Origin: Neospora caninum Liverpool
Taxonomy: Eukaryota > Apicomplexa > Conoidasida > Eucoccidiorida > Sarcocystidae
Assembly (NCBI RefSeq): GCF_000208865.1
Contig: NC_018394.1
Coordinates: forward strand, 3,723,797 to 3,787,796
DNA length: 64,000 nt
Direction of reading: 5' to 3'
The notes below the pieces were generated by a model that saw only the letters and a program-made list of their open reading frames with translations, was not told where the DNA came from and did not search any database. Position 1 is the stretch's first letter. The number at the start of each line of letters is the position of its first letter. This document shows positions 34,101 to 45,000 of the stretch, one piece after another. The position numbers and the translations under genes were made by a program.

Positions 34101-36225
34101 GCACAGAGAAGACAACGAAGGAGACGAGGGCGTACATCCATCAGAAGGGAAGACACCGAAAAAGAGACACGGCTCTCCGAATATAAGAGGGGAGGAGACG
34201 CTCAACGGCAACCGGCCGCGCCGTCGTTGATGCGTAGAGATATGCAGCTACACAGGCGACTCGAAGATAAACGCGCACCGGCATCTGTAAGCCGAATGAC
34301 GAAAAGGAAAACACCTCGCCACGTGTCCCTCCACCGCTACCAAGCTGTCTCTTACTCCCCGTCGTCCAGAGTCCCTTCTTCGGCAAGCACAGCAACGAGG
34401 GAACTCTTTCCCGCGTCATGGGCTCCAAGGACGGCAACGCGGATTTCACGGGCGCCTTGGGCTCCAAGGCTCTCGGCAGATGGGGCCGGTAGGGCGCCGC
34501 CCCTCGAGGGGTCGGGCGCAGTCGTCGGCGCATTTTGACTCACGCGAACGCAGGCGATCCACTGCCGCGCGGGGACGAGGAGAGAGGTCGGGAAAGGCGG
34601 GAGGCACCAGAAAGTTTCAAACGTGAAGAGAGAGAAAAAGAGAGGAATGGGACACGAAAAATCGAGTTTCAAAGAAGCGAGAAGAACGGAGGCAGAGGAG
34701 AGAAGTCCAGAACTGACGGACTGGGCCGACGCGAGCGGCGCGGGGCGGCAAACGGCGTTGCCACCGAAAGTACTGTCGTTCACGAACATGAGGCAGATAC
34801 ATGATAATTTACCCACCGTCATACACACAGATACATATGCACATACCTGCATATATGTGTATATATATTTATAGATAGGCGCATATTTACGTATACATGA
34901 ATATGTTTAGTGTATATACACGCATACATATGTACATCAACTATCTAAGCACCTGTTGAGAATCTCGAATTGTTTGGTTTGCCGGATGCGAGTTCCATTC
35001 GGCGAGTACGGGTTCGCGGCAGGTGAGGCTATGGTAGAAGGAGTCGCCGTTTTGTTTTTCTCCACAGCAGCCAGGCGCCTCAATACGTTGTCTTACCCGT
35101 GCGGTGTTGGTCTCGTCAACGGTCCCTAATATTCTCTCCCAGTCCAATCTTCTCTCCTTTCTTGTTTCCTCAGTTCCCTCGTCGCCTTCTTTCTCGTGCC
35201 TCCCGTAGCACTTCTCGGCCTCCCCGTCGCTAGCCCTCGCTCCCGGTGTCTGCGTCTCCTCTCGCTCCCTGTCCGTGTTCGTTTCCTTCTCTTCTTGCTC
35301 TTCTGTGTCTTTCGCCACTCGCTCCAAGTCCACGACTCCCATCGAGGCTGACAGCGAAGCGGCCATCCGCGCCACAGCTTCGATACTCTCGCGCATGCAT
35401 CGCGCCGAAATGCCCACACCGAGCCCTCCGTCTGTGACGCCGAGGAGATAAAAACAGACGCCCCCTCCCTCCTGCAAGCGATACTGAAGGAAGGAAAGGC
35501 AAAATGGGAATGCACGTGGTCTGCCAGAGAACGGAGTGCAAAGAGTAGACGACATGAGAAAGTGGAAAACGCGAATAGGGACTGGGTTAGTGGCGTCTTA
35601 CCCTCATTTGTGTGGTGCGGTGAGCGAGCTTAGTTGGGGACAGCTGCGACAGAAAGAGTTTGTACTCCACGTTGCCATCGTCCTTTTCAGCAGGATAGAC
35701 AATCTGTCGTCTTGAGCTTTTCGTCTGCTTCAGGAGAGATCTCACTTCTTCCTTCAGTGACAAATCGAAGGAACAAACCGCGTCATCGTTCCGAAGCCTC
35801 CTACTCCGCTTTCCCTTGAGAAGCAGCTCTCGCCTCGGCATTTTAGGGGGGAAGAAGTCGCAACTGTTAACGGAGGTGGACGGCGCACGAGGCGTTTCGA
35901 ACCGGTCCGCTGCATCTCCGCGTGTTTGCTCTGCGGTTCCACAAGGCGCGTGCGGAGTCTGGGCATCCGTCTCCCCGGCCGAGGCGTCTCGTGTTTTCAC
36001 GTCAAGGCTGTCGCTGTCTCGGGCCCCCTCTGCGAGTCGAGTGTTCTCGTCCCAGCTGTGTTTCTGCTCTTCGGCGTCGGCGGCTCCGCTGCCTGTACTA
36101 CGGGACACCGTTTTGGCCCGAATGTTGTCGCCGCCCAGGCAAGAGACTTGGCGGCGGGAAGAGCGAACCGCTGAGGATTCTCTCGCGCCGGCCGTTGCAT
36201 GCGGGATCCACATCGGTGATGCCAT
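28148..36225 (-). CDS. GTPBP1/GTPBP2-like translational GTPase, 9 exons, ~1636 aa
   Basis: Exons in transcript order are 36225-35602, 35483-35097, 34561-34356, 33865-33285, 33096-32174, 31520-30400, 29903-29531, 28929-28402 and 28315-28148; all phases agree. Family blocks appear in order: NVEYKLFLSQL and YRLQEGGGVCFYLLGV (N-terminal domain), G1 GAHDAGKSSL (about 383-392), LDDGEGSARLRMCTHPHEVL (G2 region), G3 MDMAGHPKYIKSAL (about 585-598), G4-equivalent FNKWE (about 648-652), barrel strand GAVLGGVLLQGRLNVGDHVL, FLPEVASLKDVS and CRLHVLAHPSALRRHTTLVV. GTPBP1/2 are elongation-factor-like GTPases linked to ribosome rescue and mRNA turnover. The protein is more than twice the usual ~600-670 residues because of long disordered insertions between G2 and G3, after G4 and inside the barrel. 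The E5 donor (GTTCGT), the start of exon 8 and the terminal exon are the least certain points. Confidence 0.85.
32045..32076. repeat. (TA)n microsatellite in a GTPase intron
   Basis: About 32 bases of TA repeat with one GATA interruption, inside the intron between GTPase exons 5 and 6. Confidence 0.9.
34831..34935. repeat. Degenerate TA/CATA-rich tract in a GTPase intron
   Basis: About 105 bases of imperfect CATATA/GTATAT repeat inside the intron between GTPase exons 2 and 3. Confidence 0.75.
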
Positions 36226-36676
36226 TCTTTTCCCTCTCCACTATCCGGGAATAAATCGCCGAGGTCTGCCGGCATCGGTCCTCTAGTGTATCTCTATAAG
36301 AGGCATGTTTCGAAGCAAAACAAGAAAACGTTGGAGAAATGCAGCACTGAATGTCTCCCGCTACACGCATGTAAGCTGGCAGAGCCGCTGCATTTTGCAG
36401 AAGAGCAAAGAGCGTCAAGAAAACGCACCGAAGGGGATGTTTCTCTGCCACGGATGAGAGCGCTGTGGAGCCAAAGAGAGGTGTATTCGCGAGAGGGAAA
36501 GATATCTTGCGAACGGCGTGCGGGGTGGAGGATTTCCCCTGTAGCACAACTGGTGGGTCTAGCTACTCAGGCAAGGAGACAGGTGAAACGCAGGGCTTGA
36601 GACTTCGAGACTAGGACTGTTTCTCTAGCACTGCCGAAATGCACTCAGCTTCTCTCTGATCTGAACAGGTCGTTCT

Positions 36677-38408
36677 TCAAGTAAGATGGACTTTTGTGAG
36701 GACGAAGACAGCGCAAAGCTGGCAAAAAGAGTAGCCGAATGAAGAGAGCGCCGCAGCCGATGTATGAGCCTTCATCTCACCGAGAAGGAACACTCCAGTC
36801 GAAAGCAATTTGGCTGTCCCTTTCACAGGTTTGATCAACAGAACGAGAGAAACAGAGGGAGGAAGCAAGGAAGGTACGAGTTGTGTCCAAGGTATTTACC
36901 GATCGATGAACAAAATGAGATGACAAGACAACGAGGAAACGCGGAGATGGACGAAGGAGTGGCAAGGGGCAGTTGTAGGGGAAGGCGGAGAAGGGCTTTG
37001 CAGGGATACGAGGTTGAGCATGGCGATGAAGGAGCAAGACTGAGCTACATATTTGAGAAATTACCGCTAAAAAGATCAGTCTGAGACACGAATGCACAGA
37101 ACAAACGTACTTCGTGGAAGGGAAACGTATTCGAGACTCGAGGAACTTCTTCCTACAGTCTGCTCCGCTAGAAGCACAGCTCTAAGGAAAGCTCCGCAAC
37201 AAGTTATGCTGGATGACCATCCTGTGTTTCCTCCTCCGCCGTATCCACTGCGCTTCCTTTGGGAGAAGGCATTGCTTTCCGCACATGAAAAAACCAACTG
37301 CGTCTCTTACATCTCTCCTCACTGGTCAAATACAACAGGTGCAAACGCAGCTTGCCGGACAGGAAGGACGAATCTGGAGGAAGAAATGAGTAGTAATGGA
37401 TTTGTGACGTTTTGCTGCTCAGCAACCGCAGTATACAGCCGCTTTCAAAGTTTCGCTTTGTTAAAGTACCCTTTGGATCCACACAACCATCGAGACGATT
37501 CGGATCGATGTTACCGATTATGATCATGCAAATAGTAGTGTGGTGGAAATACACAGAACGACGAGACCGTCCCGGTTCTATTGACTGCGGCCTAATACAA
37601 GAATGTTCCCGTATTTCCAGATACACAGGAGAGAAATGAAAATCGTAGAAACGAAGGGCAACACGGAATCATGAGTCTTTAGCACCGGCTCCCGCTCGCT
37701 TTGTGAGCACTCCCCGACGACCTTCAGTAAAGGGCCGATACACTCGAGAGGTAGCCGCGCGAGAGTCGAACAAAGTGTGTGATTCGTGTGGCTACAAAGA
37801 AAGAAGATTTACCTGCGAGTCACCCAGCGCAGCCGCTCTGTTCCGGAGAGAGCTCAGAGAAAAGACGGACCCTCACGCGTGCGTTTGGTTAGAGAGAAAA
37901 TCGAGAACCCGGGTGAACGGTATGTTCAACAACTCACAACGACTCGCCCGCAACGAGCGGCGTTGAGTCTTGGAGCAGAACTCGAGGGGGTGATTCAAAC
38001 AACGTACGATACTGGTCGCAATCTTATCGCGGAAACCAAACTCTTCCTCGGTGAGTGTTTCTCTCTTAAAAGCACCTGCCTTTGCTCTCCTTCGCTTTTG
38101 GTCTAAAAAATATCATTGTTTATCCCATTATGCGGCGTTTCGTTGGACGGGAAGGCCTCCTGGTCCGCTGCGACTTTTCTCTCGCGCTAGAACACAAAAT
38201 CGGGGCACATCTCCACTTCTTTTCGGTGGCCAGTGCAGTAACCTGTACTCGTGACAAGAATAAGGAACCTGTTTCCTCGTTGAGCCCACTCCGTGTCAAC
38301 AAAAACACAGCAACGCATACGCTCACTGGATAGAGCGGAAACCGGAAAAAGTCCGAAGAGAAGGGGATGTCATTATAAAATACACCCATTTCGTTCGAAC
38401 GAACATTC
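36677..38408 (-). CDS. Possible fragments of a nucleotide-sugar-transporter-like membrane protein (tentative)
   Basis: Two minus-strand candidate exons. The first, 38408-38327, follows a good acceptor (tttgcgcttcag) and ends at a GTGAGC donor; it encodes EMGVFYNDIPFSS, reminiscent of the YYNN-type helix start of SLC35 transporters. The second, 36819-36677, follows a long pyrimidine tract, would complete a Gly codon and encodes TAKLLSTGVFLLGEM followed by a second hydrophobic stretch and a stop, reminiscent of the conserved GTAK segment near the C-terminus of GDP-fucose-type SLC35 proteins. I could not find the exons that should lie between and before them, so the link between the two is unproven. 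Similarity is from memory of the family and is weak. Confidence 0.22.
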
Positions 38409-40686
38409 CTGAAGCGCAAACGCGTACAGAAGAGGGTGACATTTACACGTAGTTTATTTCGCGGTGGCTTCGACAGGAAACGAGCCTTTATTTCTCACAC
38501 ACATTGGGGACGGAAGAAAACGTCAGTTCACCACACGAGAGACCGTATCACAAGAAGCTTCGTTGCTTTCATGCAGCAGCCTCGCCGCGTCCGTTCTTCT
38601 GTTGGTCTACCGAGACTCGGACAAAAGGCGTGTGCAGTCACCCTGAATCGTTGACTTAAAGTTTACACAAACAAGCGGTGAAAAGTAACGCAAAATAGCA
38701 ACCGTGAGTGTAACAAAAATTCAGCGCAGGCACCATCATGTAGGCGAACCAAGGAAAAGTCTATACAGACGTGTAGAATTCCGGGTACCCAAACCCGTAT
38801 ATTATACAGACAGACTCGAGAGGACAGGGTAAAAACCTATGGTTTGTGCGAGCACCGTGATACATAGGCGGAAGACACTTATTACAGTGTTTCATTTGTT
38901 ACCCGGAGCTTCTCCTGCCGAAGTATAGCAGGCTCCTCAGGGCGCAATCATAACGATGGAGCCATCCCTGTATCAAGACTTACAAGCTCCTCAATGTGAG
39001 AGATGGACACATCATGAGCTAATGCAAAGTGATCAGTTGGACGTGTGACACATCCAGTTATAGAGAAAGTGCAGGAAGAGAGAACACGAATGCAGAACAT
39101 GAAGGGTTCCCTCCTCTATATGACGTCTGAAAAACAGCCCATTATACAGCTGTGAAAAAAGGTGAACATCGAAAGGCGTCAGGTGTAGGGAGAATGGGCC
39201 GGGCCTCCAACGGGAAGTGTGAAACTTCCCCAGTATTAAGACTTGATTTCCAAAGGGGAAAGGCTACCAGATGGAGAGAAGTCAGGATAAAAGGAAGTGC
39301 TCTTAGTGGACTGAAACGCCGGAAAAACGTATGCCCCACCAAAGGTAGTACAGGAAATACATACATATACACGATAGCACAAAATGATTGGACACGCAGC
39401 GCATGCTGCTGTAGAAGGTGGCAGGCTATCAGTTTCTTTCCTGAATATCGGAAAGGATCGAAATGGACAGTGAATCCACACAGCTTCACATGGCTCTACC
39501 CTGGTCGTGTATCGTGGGAAAATATAGTTATATCAACACATAGCATCAAGTTTTTTAGATGACTCGAGTCGCGTGGTCCCGGTATCTAGCCTTGCATACA
39601 GCGGGCCTCTCTCAAAACAAATGTTGAATGAACGGAGTCATGACACTCTGAACAAGTTTATTTTGGATAAGGTTCGCGTGGTGCCATCCAGCAGCGTGCC
39701 CGTCGTTTCTCTCCACTCCGCGCCTCCCGTCACTTCGCTTGCATGCTACGCTTCCTCCCGCGCGATGCCGAGGACAGGTTGAGGGATGATACAGCTCGTC
39801 CCGTATCAAAAAAGAAACGAGCTAGGAGTTAGGCGAAACATCAAATAAAGGAGACCTTCGAAACTATCCTCATCGGGCACATGGTGCCGGCAAATTTGTA
39901 TATACATATATAATCCTACTGATAACTTGGCCCGACGGCTGATGGCGAAAAATGGGTCAGGACTTGTAGGGTGCAATTGTTCACCAGGACAAGGAACAGT
40001 GCGGTATTCGAATGAAAAAAGAACGTGAGCCCTTTGCGATTTCGCGGGGACGTTCGAAGAAACGAGGTAAGAGGCGGCGGTCTCTCTATTGTTTCCTACA
40101 ATACCTGCCCTACACCCACTTTTTTACTCACGAAAATTCAAGGTCTTCCCTGCGTGGTGGACTCTTGTGTACCGAAGGAAACATCCTGCTGCTCGTGTGC
40201 GGTTTTTCTGCTTCCTATCTAGAGGTGGACAAGCTCAAGAAGGAAATCCATCTATCCCTACGCATGCAAGCATGTGCAGAAGTAAGCAAATACGGGCATA
40301 CACATATGTACAGAATACGGCACATATTGGCGTAGAAATAAACGTATGGAACGCTAGATGTCCGGGAGAATAACGATCGGCGGCCCCCGATCATGAGGTG
40401 CATGGACCAAACACAGGCAACCGCCTGCAATGGACCCGAAATAGGAAAACATTGGTACAGCAGCTCCGAGTTCGTGGACGCGATATGACTTATCACTATT
40501 CCTTCATAACTCAACGGCATCCTTCACTTGGGCTCGCCATATGAAGTACATCAACGGTGACTTGAGAGCGTTCGTCTAGTTGGTCGCAGCCTCGAAATCG
40601 ATCCCAGCAAGCACAGAAAAGGACGCGCAGGTCCGGAGAAGACGCCTGGGAGCTCGTCCCGACGAAAAAAAAACTCTCTCCAGACG

Positions 40687-40699
40687 CCCCCCCCCCCCC
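40687..40699. repeat. Homopolymer run of 13 C
   Basis: Uninterrupted 13-base C run, about 370 bases downstream of the UNC50 stop codon and probably in its 3' UTR. Such runs are prone to length errors in assemblies. Confidence 0.9.
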
Positions 40700-41066
40700 G
40701 TCACTGCACTTTGGTGCCACCCCGAAAACCTTTTTTAGCTGAAACTGTCGTTGCTCCTCCCGTGACTGCGTTTGCACACAAACGCTCCCTTCCGACGCGT
40801 GCCATCCGCGCTTCTGCCAGCAGGAAGAGCTCTCTGTTAAGACTCGTCTTGTCTGCCGGCGTTGCACCACCGAACGTGCCGTCGTTTTCCCCTTCACAGA
40901 GCATACGCCGCTGGGGGAACTTGCTAAACAGCAACATCGTGACGAGACCAGCGCGTTCGAAGCTAATGAACCTAACGCCAGACAACAATTCACAAGTCTC
41001 ATAATTTCGGGCCGTCTCGTAGCCGCCTGTTCCGTCCTTGGTAAAACTCGGCATAGGTTTCTCGGG

Positions 41067-42017
41067 TCACTTGCCACCGGATGCCTCCAGGTGTACTGAC
41101 ACCTCAGGAGCAGCTGGCGGTGTCGCTATCGTGTCATTTAACCCAATGACTGTAGCCTCGGGGACTCCAGCTTTCTGCATTGTAGGTCCAGTGAGTTGGT
41201 TCTGGGAATAGAGGAGAGCACTGATGAGAAGGTCTCCGAGGTTGACAGACGAGGCCGTAGCCACAATGGCGAAGAGGAGAAAAACCAAAGCAGGCAGGAA
41301 GAAGGGAAGTGAAGAGTCTGAGAACCCAAGCCGTGCATATCCGAGAGCTGTGACGTAACAGTACGCGGTAAGTCCGACCACTTGTATGGCATTTGAAAAG
41401 AAGAGTTCGACTGTAAGAGGAAGAAGACGGAGGATGGGGAAGAGGAGGAGGTAAAGAATGAGGCCAAAGACAAGATACAGGAAGGAGGCATTCCAGTGAA
41501 CATCAAAACAAAAGAGAAACTCAGGGCGGGGGCCTGAAGTTGAAGACGGGGACAAATTCCTTCCTTCTCGTGACCGTGAGGAAATAGTCCCTGTTCGGGA
41601 GTGAGAATGACGGGGACGATTAAGAAGAATAAAGTAGTTTAGGAGAGGAAGAACAAACGACGAGAGGAGCAAGTAGACAGGGGGAGCGAGAGATGTAAAT
41701 AGGAACCCTAGAGCCGATTGAGAGAAGGCCAGAGCGTACACGACACCAGTGACCAGAAAGAAGAAGAAGAGCAGCAGGAGAAAGCCTGGGTCATCTCGGG
41801 CGTAATAGTTTTTCTGTTTCTTCCGAATACTGGCAAACTCATACACTTTGCGAGGCGAAAACAAAAGCAGATAAAACTGAGCAAGCGAGAACTGCAAATC
41901 CATCAAAGAAAGATGTGCAACCCTGTGACAGAAATTCGATAGGAAGGACGTGAGGGTGGCGGGAGGGATCAGAGAGGGAAAGCAGGGACACCCTCCCCTG
42001 TGATACGTCGGCAGCAT
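41067..42017 (-). CDS. UNC50: UNC-50 family membrane protein, single exon, 316 aa
   Basis: An uninterrupted ORF runs from ATG 42017 to TGA at 41069-41067. The N-terminal cytosolic block MDLQFSLAQFYLLLFSPRKV followed by KKQKNYYARDDPGFLLLL matches the UNC-50 signature (MDFE...W...L..SP..VY...Y.K..K..WARDDPAF). Five or six hydrophobic spans follow, including LFFFFLVTGVVYALAF, VYLLLSSFVLPLLNYFILL, LYLVFGLILYLLLFPILRLL and FFLPALVFLLFAIVATASS, with the family's FCFDVHWNAS block (FDVH.NAF in animals) between them. UNC-50 is an inner-nuclear or Golgi membrane protein; yeast Gmh1 interacts with Arf-GEFs and nematode UNC-50 is needed for acetylcholine receptor trafficking. The length is slightly above the usual ~260-280 owing to a Ser/Arg loop near 140-160 and a C-terminal tail. 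An internal ATG (Met39) is an alternative start. Confidence 0.9.
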   Translation of the reverse strand: MLPTYHRGGCPCFPSLIPPATLTSFLSNFCHRVAHLSLMDLQFSLAQFYLLLFSPRKVYEFASIRKKQKNYYARDDPGFLLLLFFFFLVTGVVYALAFSQSALGFLFTSLAPPVYLLLSSFVLPLLNYFILLNRPRHSHSRTGTISSRSREGRNLSPSSTSGPRPEFLFCFDVHWNASFLYLVFGLILYLLLFPILRLLPLTVELFFSNAIQVVGLTAYCYVTALGYARLGFSDSSLPFFLPALVFLLFAIVATASSVNLGDLLISALLYSQNQLTGPTMQKAGVPEATVIGLNDTIATPPAAPEVSVHLEASGGK

Positions 42018-45000
42018 TGTGGATACGTAGATGGCGAAACGGGAAGTGCATCAGCAGGCGACAGCAAGACAGCCAACGCCGAAACGACAGTGCTCACAGT
42101 TCCCCGCTGAACAAGACGAGAGAGGAATAGATGTATGACGAAAAAGAAGGGAAGCAAACGAGAGGCGAATTCGGATTGACGATAGGTCGGAGAACGAGGG
42201 GTGCGTCCACTATCAAGCATTGTTCCGTGACACAAGAGCCACCTGCTCTACGCGTCAATGGCAGCCGCCATTCATCCTTTCTTCTCTCTCACATCGGCGT
42301 CCAGGAACAACATCTTGCGAGAAACCACTATGTGTTGATTTACCCACCATCTTTCAAAGAATTACACCGCGAGAAAAATGTTGAGCCCTTCGCGGGGTTT
42401 CCTGTGCAGACACGCTTTTTCTGCGCGTCGCAGTGCATCCCATTGTTGGCATTCCTCTTCAAATGACGGCGGAGAAGACAACACGAAGGAAATGGCTTAT
42501 CTCACCGGTCGACGCCGTTCTTGCCGCGTCAGCACTTAGAAACGGTAACAGCCCATTACTCAGACATCCGCACACCTGAACAACAGGACCTATTTCCGTA
42601 GAGTGTCGCTACACTCACGAGACGAATCCATGCACTGGATTCCCAGCGTGCGACGATTGGCTGCGACTGGCCATAAACGTGAGGTCGTTCACGAGTGCAG
42701 GAGTAGCCACTCTACCAGATGATACACAAGACTCAGCAAGACCAACAAAATAGCAGACTATGCACGACACTCTGAGATACTGTAGTGTAAGGAAATCTTT
42801 ACTTGTCTGGGGACGACTGTCCTGAACTGTCCTTCCGGCGATGTCGGATTCGCACGTCGCTGCCTACGATCCTGACGCATACGGGGGCTGAAAGCCAAGG
42901 AAAAACCTGATGTAGAACGTCAGTTGACACACAAACACCTAAGACAGTGCCAGAAACGGGAGAAGGTTTCACGAGCCAATAGAAAAAAGAGTTACAGTGG
43001 CGCATGCGCTCATGAGTAGAGAGGATGAGGTGAGACAACTGCTTAAAACCCCTGGAACCCAAGGGGGAAAAGGGAAGGAACCAAGGAGCGCGAGTGGAAA
43101 ACATCCGTCAGATGTATAATGGAATATTCGTATGCTGAGAGATCTGCGGTGCCACTCGTTGGTCCACGACACAATCATGATCCGCATGCAATACAGCTCG
43201 CTGGACAGCCGGCGAAGTGAGCGGTTTGTGCAGCTTGCGCTCACAGCAGCAAGCGAGGAGGTCGTCGATAGCTTTTCTCAATCGAGAATTAGTGAACTCA
43301 TCCGATTGAGGCATCTCTAGGGTTTGTTGTTGCATAAGAATCACTCCATACAGTGAACAGTATCTAACCGAGATGCTCTAACAACAACAACAACAAATAC
43401 AGCACCGCGGCCCGTTAGCGTTGGGTGGCAGTCTCCTGTCCGATGTGTGTGCTCGAAGGCCGTGAGTCAGGTATATCCGATGAAGCTAGTAAATACACCA
43501 AGCTACGGATGAAACGCGAAACTCCGAGTACGATGGCGAAATGTGCTCCTTTGTATGAATCTAATCATACCGGCGCGGTCGGTGGTACCCTTATCGTCGG
43601 GTTTGCTGTGGTGAACACACCGTTCAACCCAGGCAACCATCGAACTCCGAATATACATTGATAGAATAAACAGAATATTTTCCAAATATCCAACGTACCA
43701 AACGTGGCACTGGAGTAATGGGTGAGCCAAATAGCCACAATGAAGTGGGCACGCCGTAGCTGTAGGGTAGTTACTTGCGTCTCATACCATTTCCGAGTTA
43801 CCCACAATAAAGTGCTTTACCACTGCTGTACACCAGTACGCCGAACTCATGACATATAAACATAAAGGTGGTCAGTGTACGTTAGGGACTATATCTTACA
43901 CATGTGACTTGGGCGCCAGCTTCTGTAACGCTCTTCGAAGCAGCAGCACTGTCGTAGGCTTGTGTGATACCAACTAACGTCGCCTCTAGTTGTTCACCCC
44001 GCATCTAGTTTCTTCAGTAATCCATTATTCACGTGAGCCAAATGTCTCCATCCTTCTAGTGGACCTGCACGGCGATGACTCCAAAACGCAAAGCGAACTG
44101 TTTTTCTGATGTCCATTCAACTACCTGAATCACGATGCTTACCAAGAGAACAACACGATTAGGCAGGTCCCATGAGTGCCTTTTCCTCAAGCGAGGCAAG
44201 GTACCGTGTCTACGTAACTGATTTGCCTCATATTTGCACGTGGAGCATCGTATGGCTTGTGGTGTACTTCCCGCCGCGGGAAGGATTTTCACGCGCCAGG
44301 GCAGCTGCCTTTTATGGATGTTCATCACTTTGAGTGGCCTCTATTTTTCGCAGCTGCTGCGGGTTGGCTCTCATGGTTATGCCATTGTCAATCTATCTTT
44401 CAACGCTGCAGTAAGGTCACTCTCGCCACATTTCTACGCATTTTTCTTCATGGATGCAGCGACCGTGCACTCGCCCTTCAATTTCATTCTCTCGAAGACA
44501 TATGCCTCCCACAATGTCGTACTGAAGAAGACGCCAGTCCTTCGGAGCGCTATTACGAGTCCACAAAAGATGATATCTTTGGGACCCAACAAAAACTTCC
44601 GCGATACGCAGCTGTTTGAGAAAAAGCGAAGGATGCGTGTTGGCTCCGCTTATGAAATCATCGGATCACTGCAGACCTCTACATAGGCTATAAGCCTGTG
44701 TAGGGTTAACAGGAGCGCTTGAACGAAACCGACCGTACCTGACTTCCGCTGACAAAGTGTGCAAGGACCAAGGGCTGCCGACGGTGAGTGCTGACACTCA
44801 AACTGCACTGCCAAAAATGTCAAGCTACGCGATTCTTATTGCCAAGCGAAATTGTGAAACCGAGACTTCCGTGACTGATGACCGTTCTTTGAACCAATAC
44901 ACGACGAACGCTACTTTAAAACATCGTATAATACAGTCTCTTGATAGTTCCCATTATTTCGGTTTCAACAGGAGATACCCACTACATGGCGGTATCAGGA

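Larger units (their letters stand above)
36226..41066. other. Intergenic region upstream of the GTPase gene, possible unresolved minus-strand gene
   Basis: About 4.8 kb between the GTPase start and the UNC50 stop, both on the minus strand. Base composition becomes more AT rich here and stops are frequent between about 38650 and 40000. Fragments of a possible membrane-transporter gene are listed separately (38408-36677). A plus-strand stretch at about 37890-38050, ending at a GTGAGT donor, also looks coding-like but could not be extended. A 13-base C run lies at 40687. Nothing else is supported. Confidence 0.5.
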
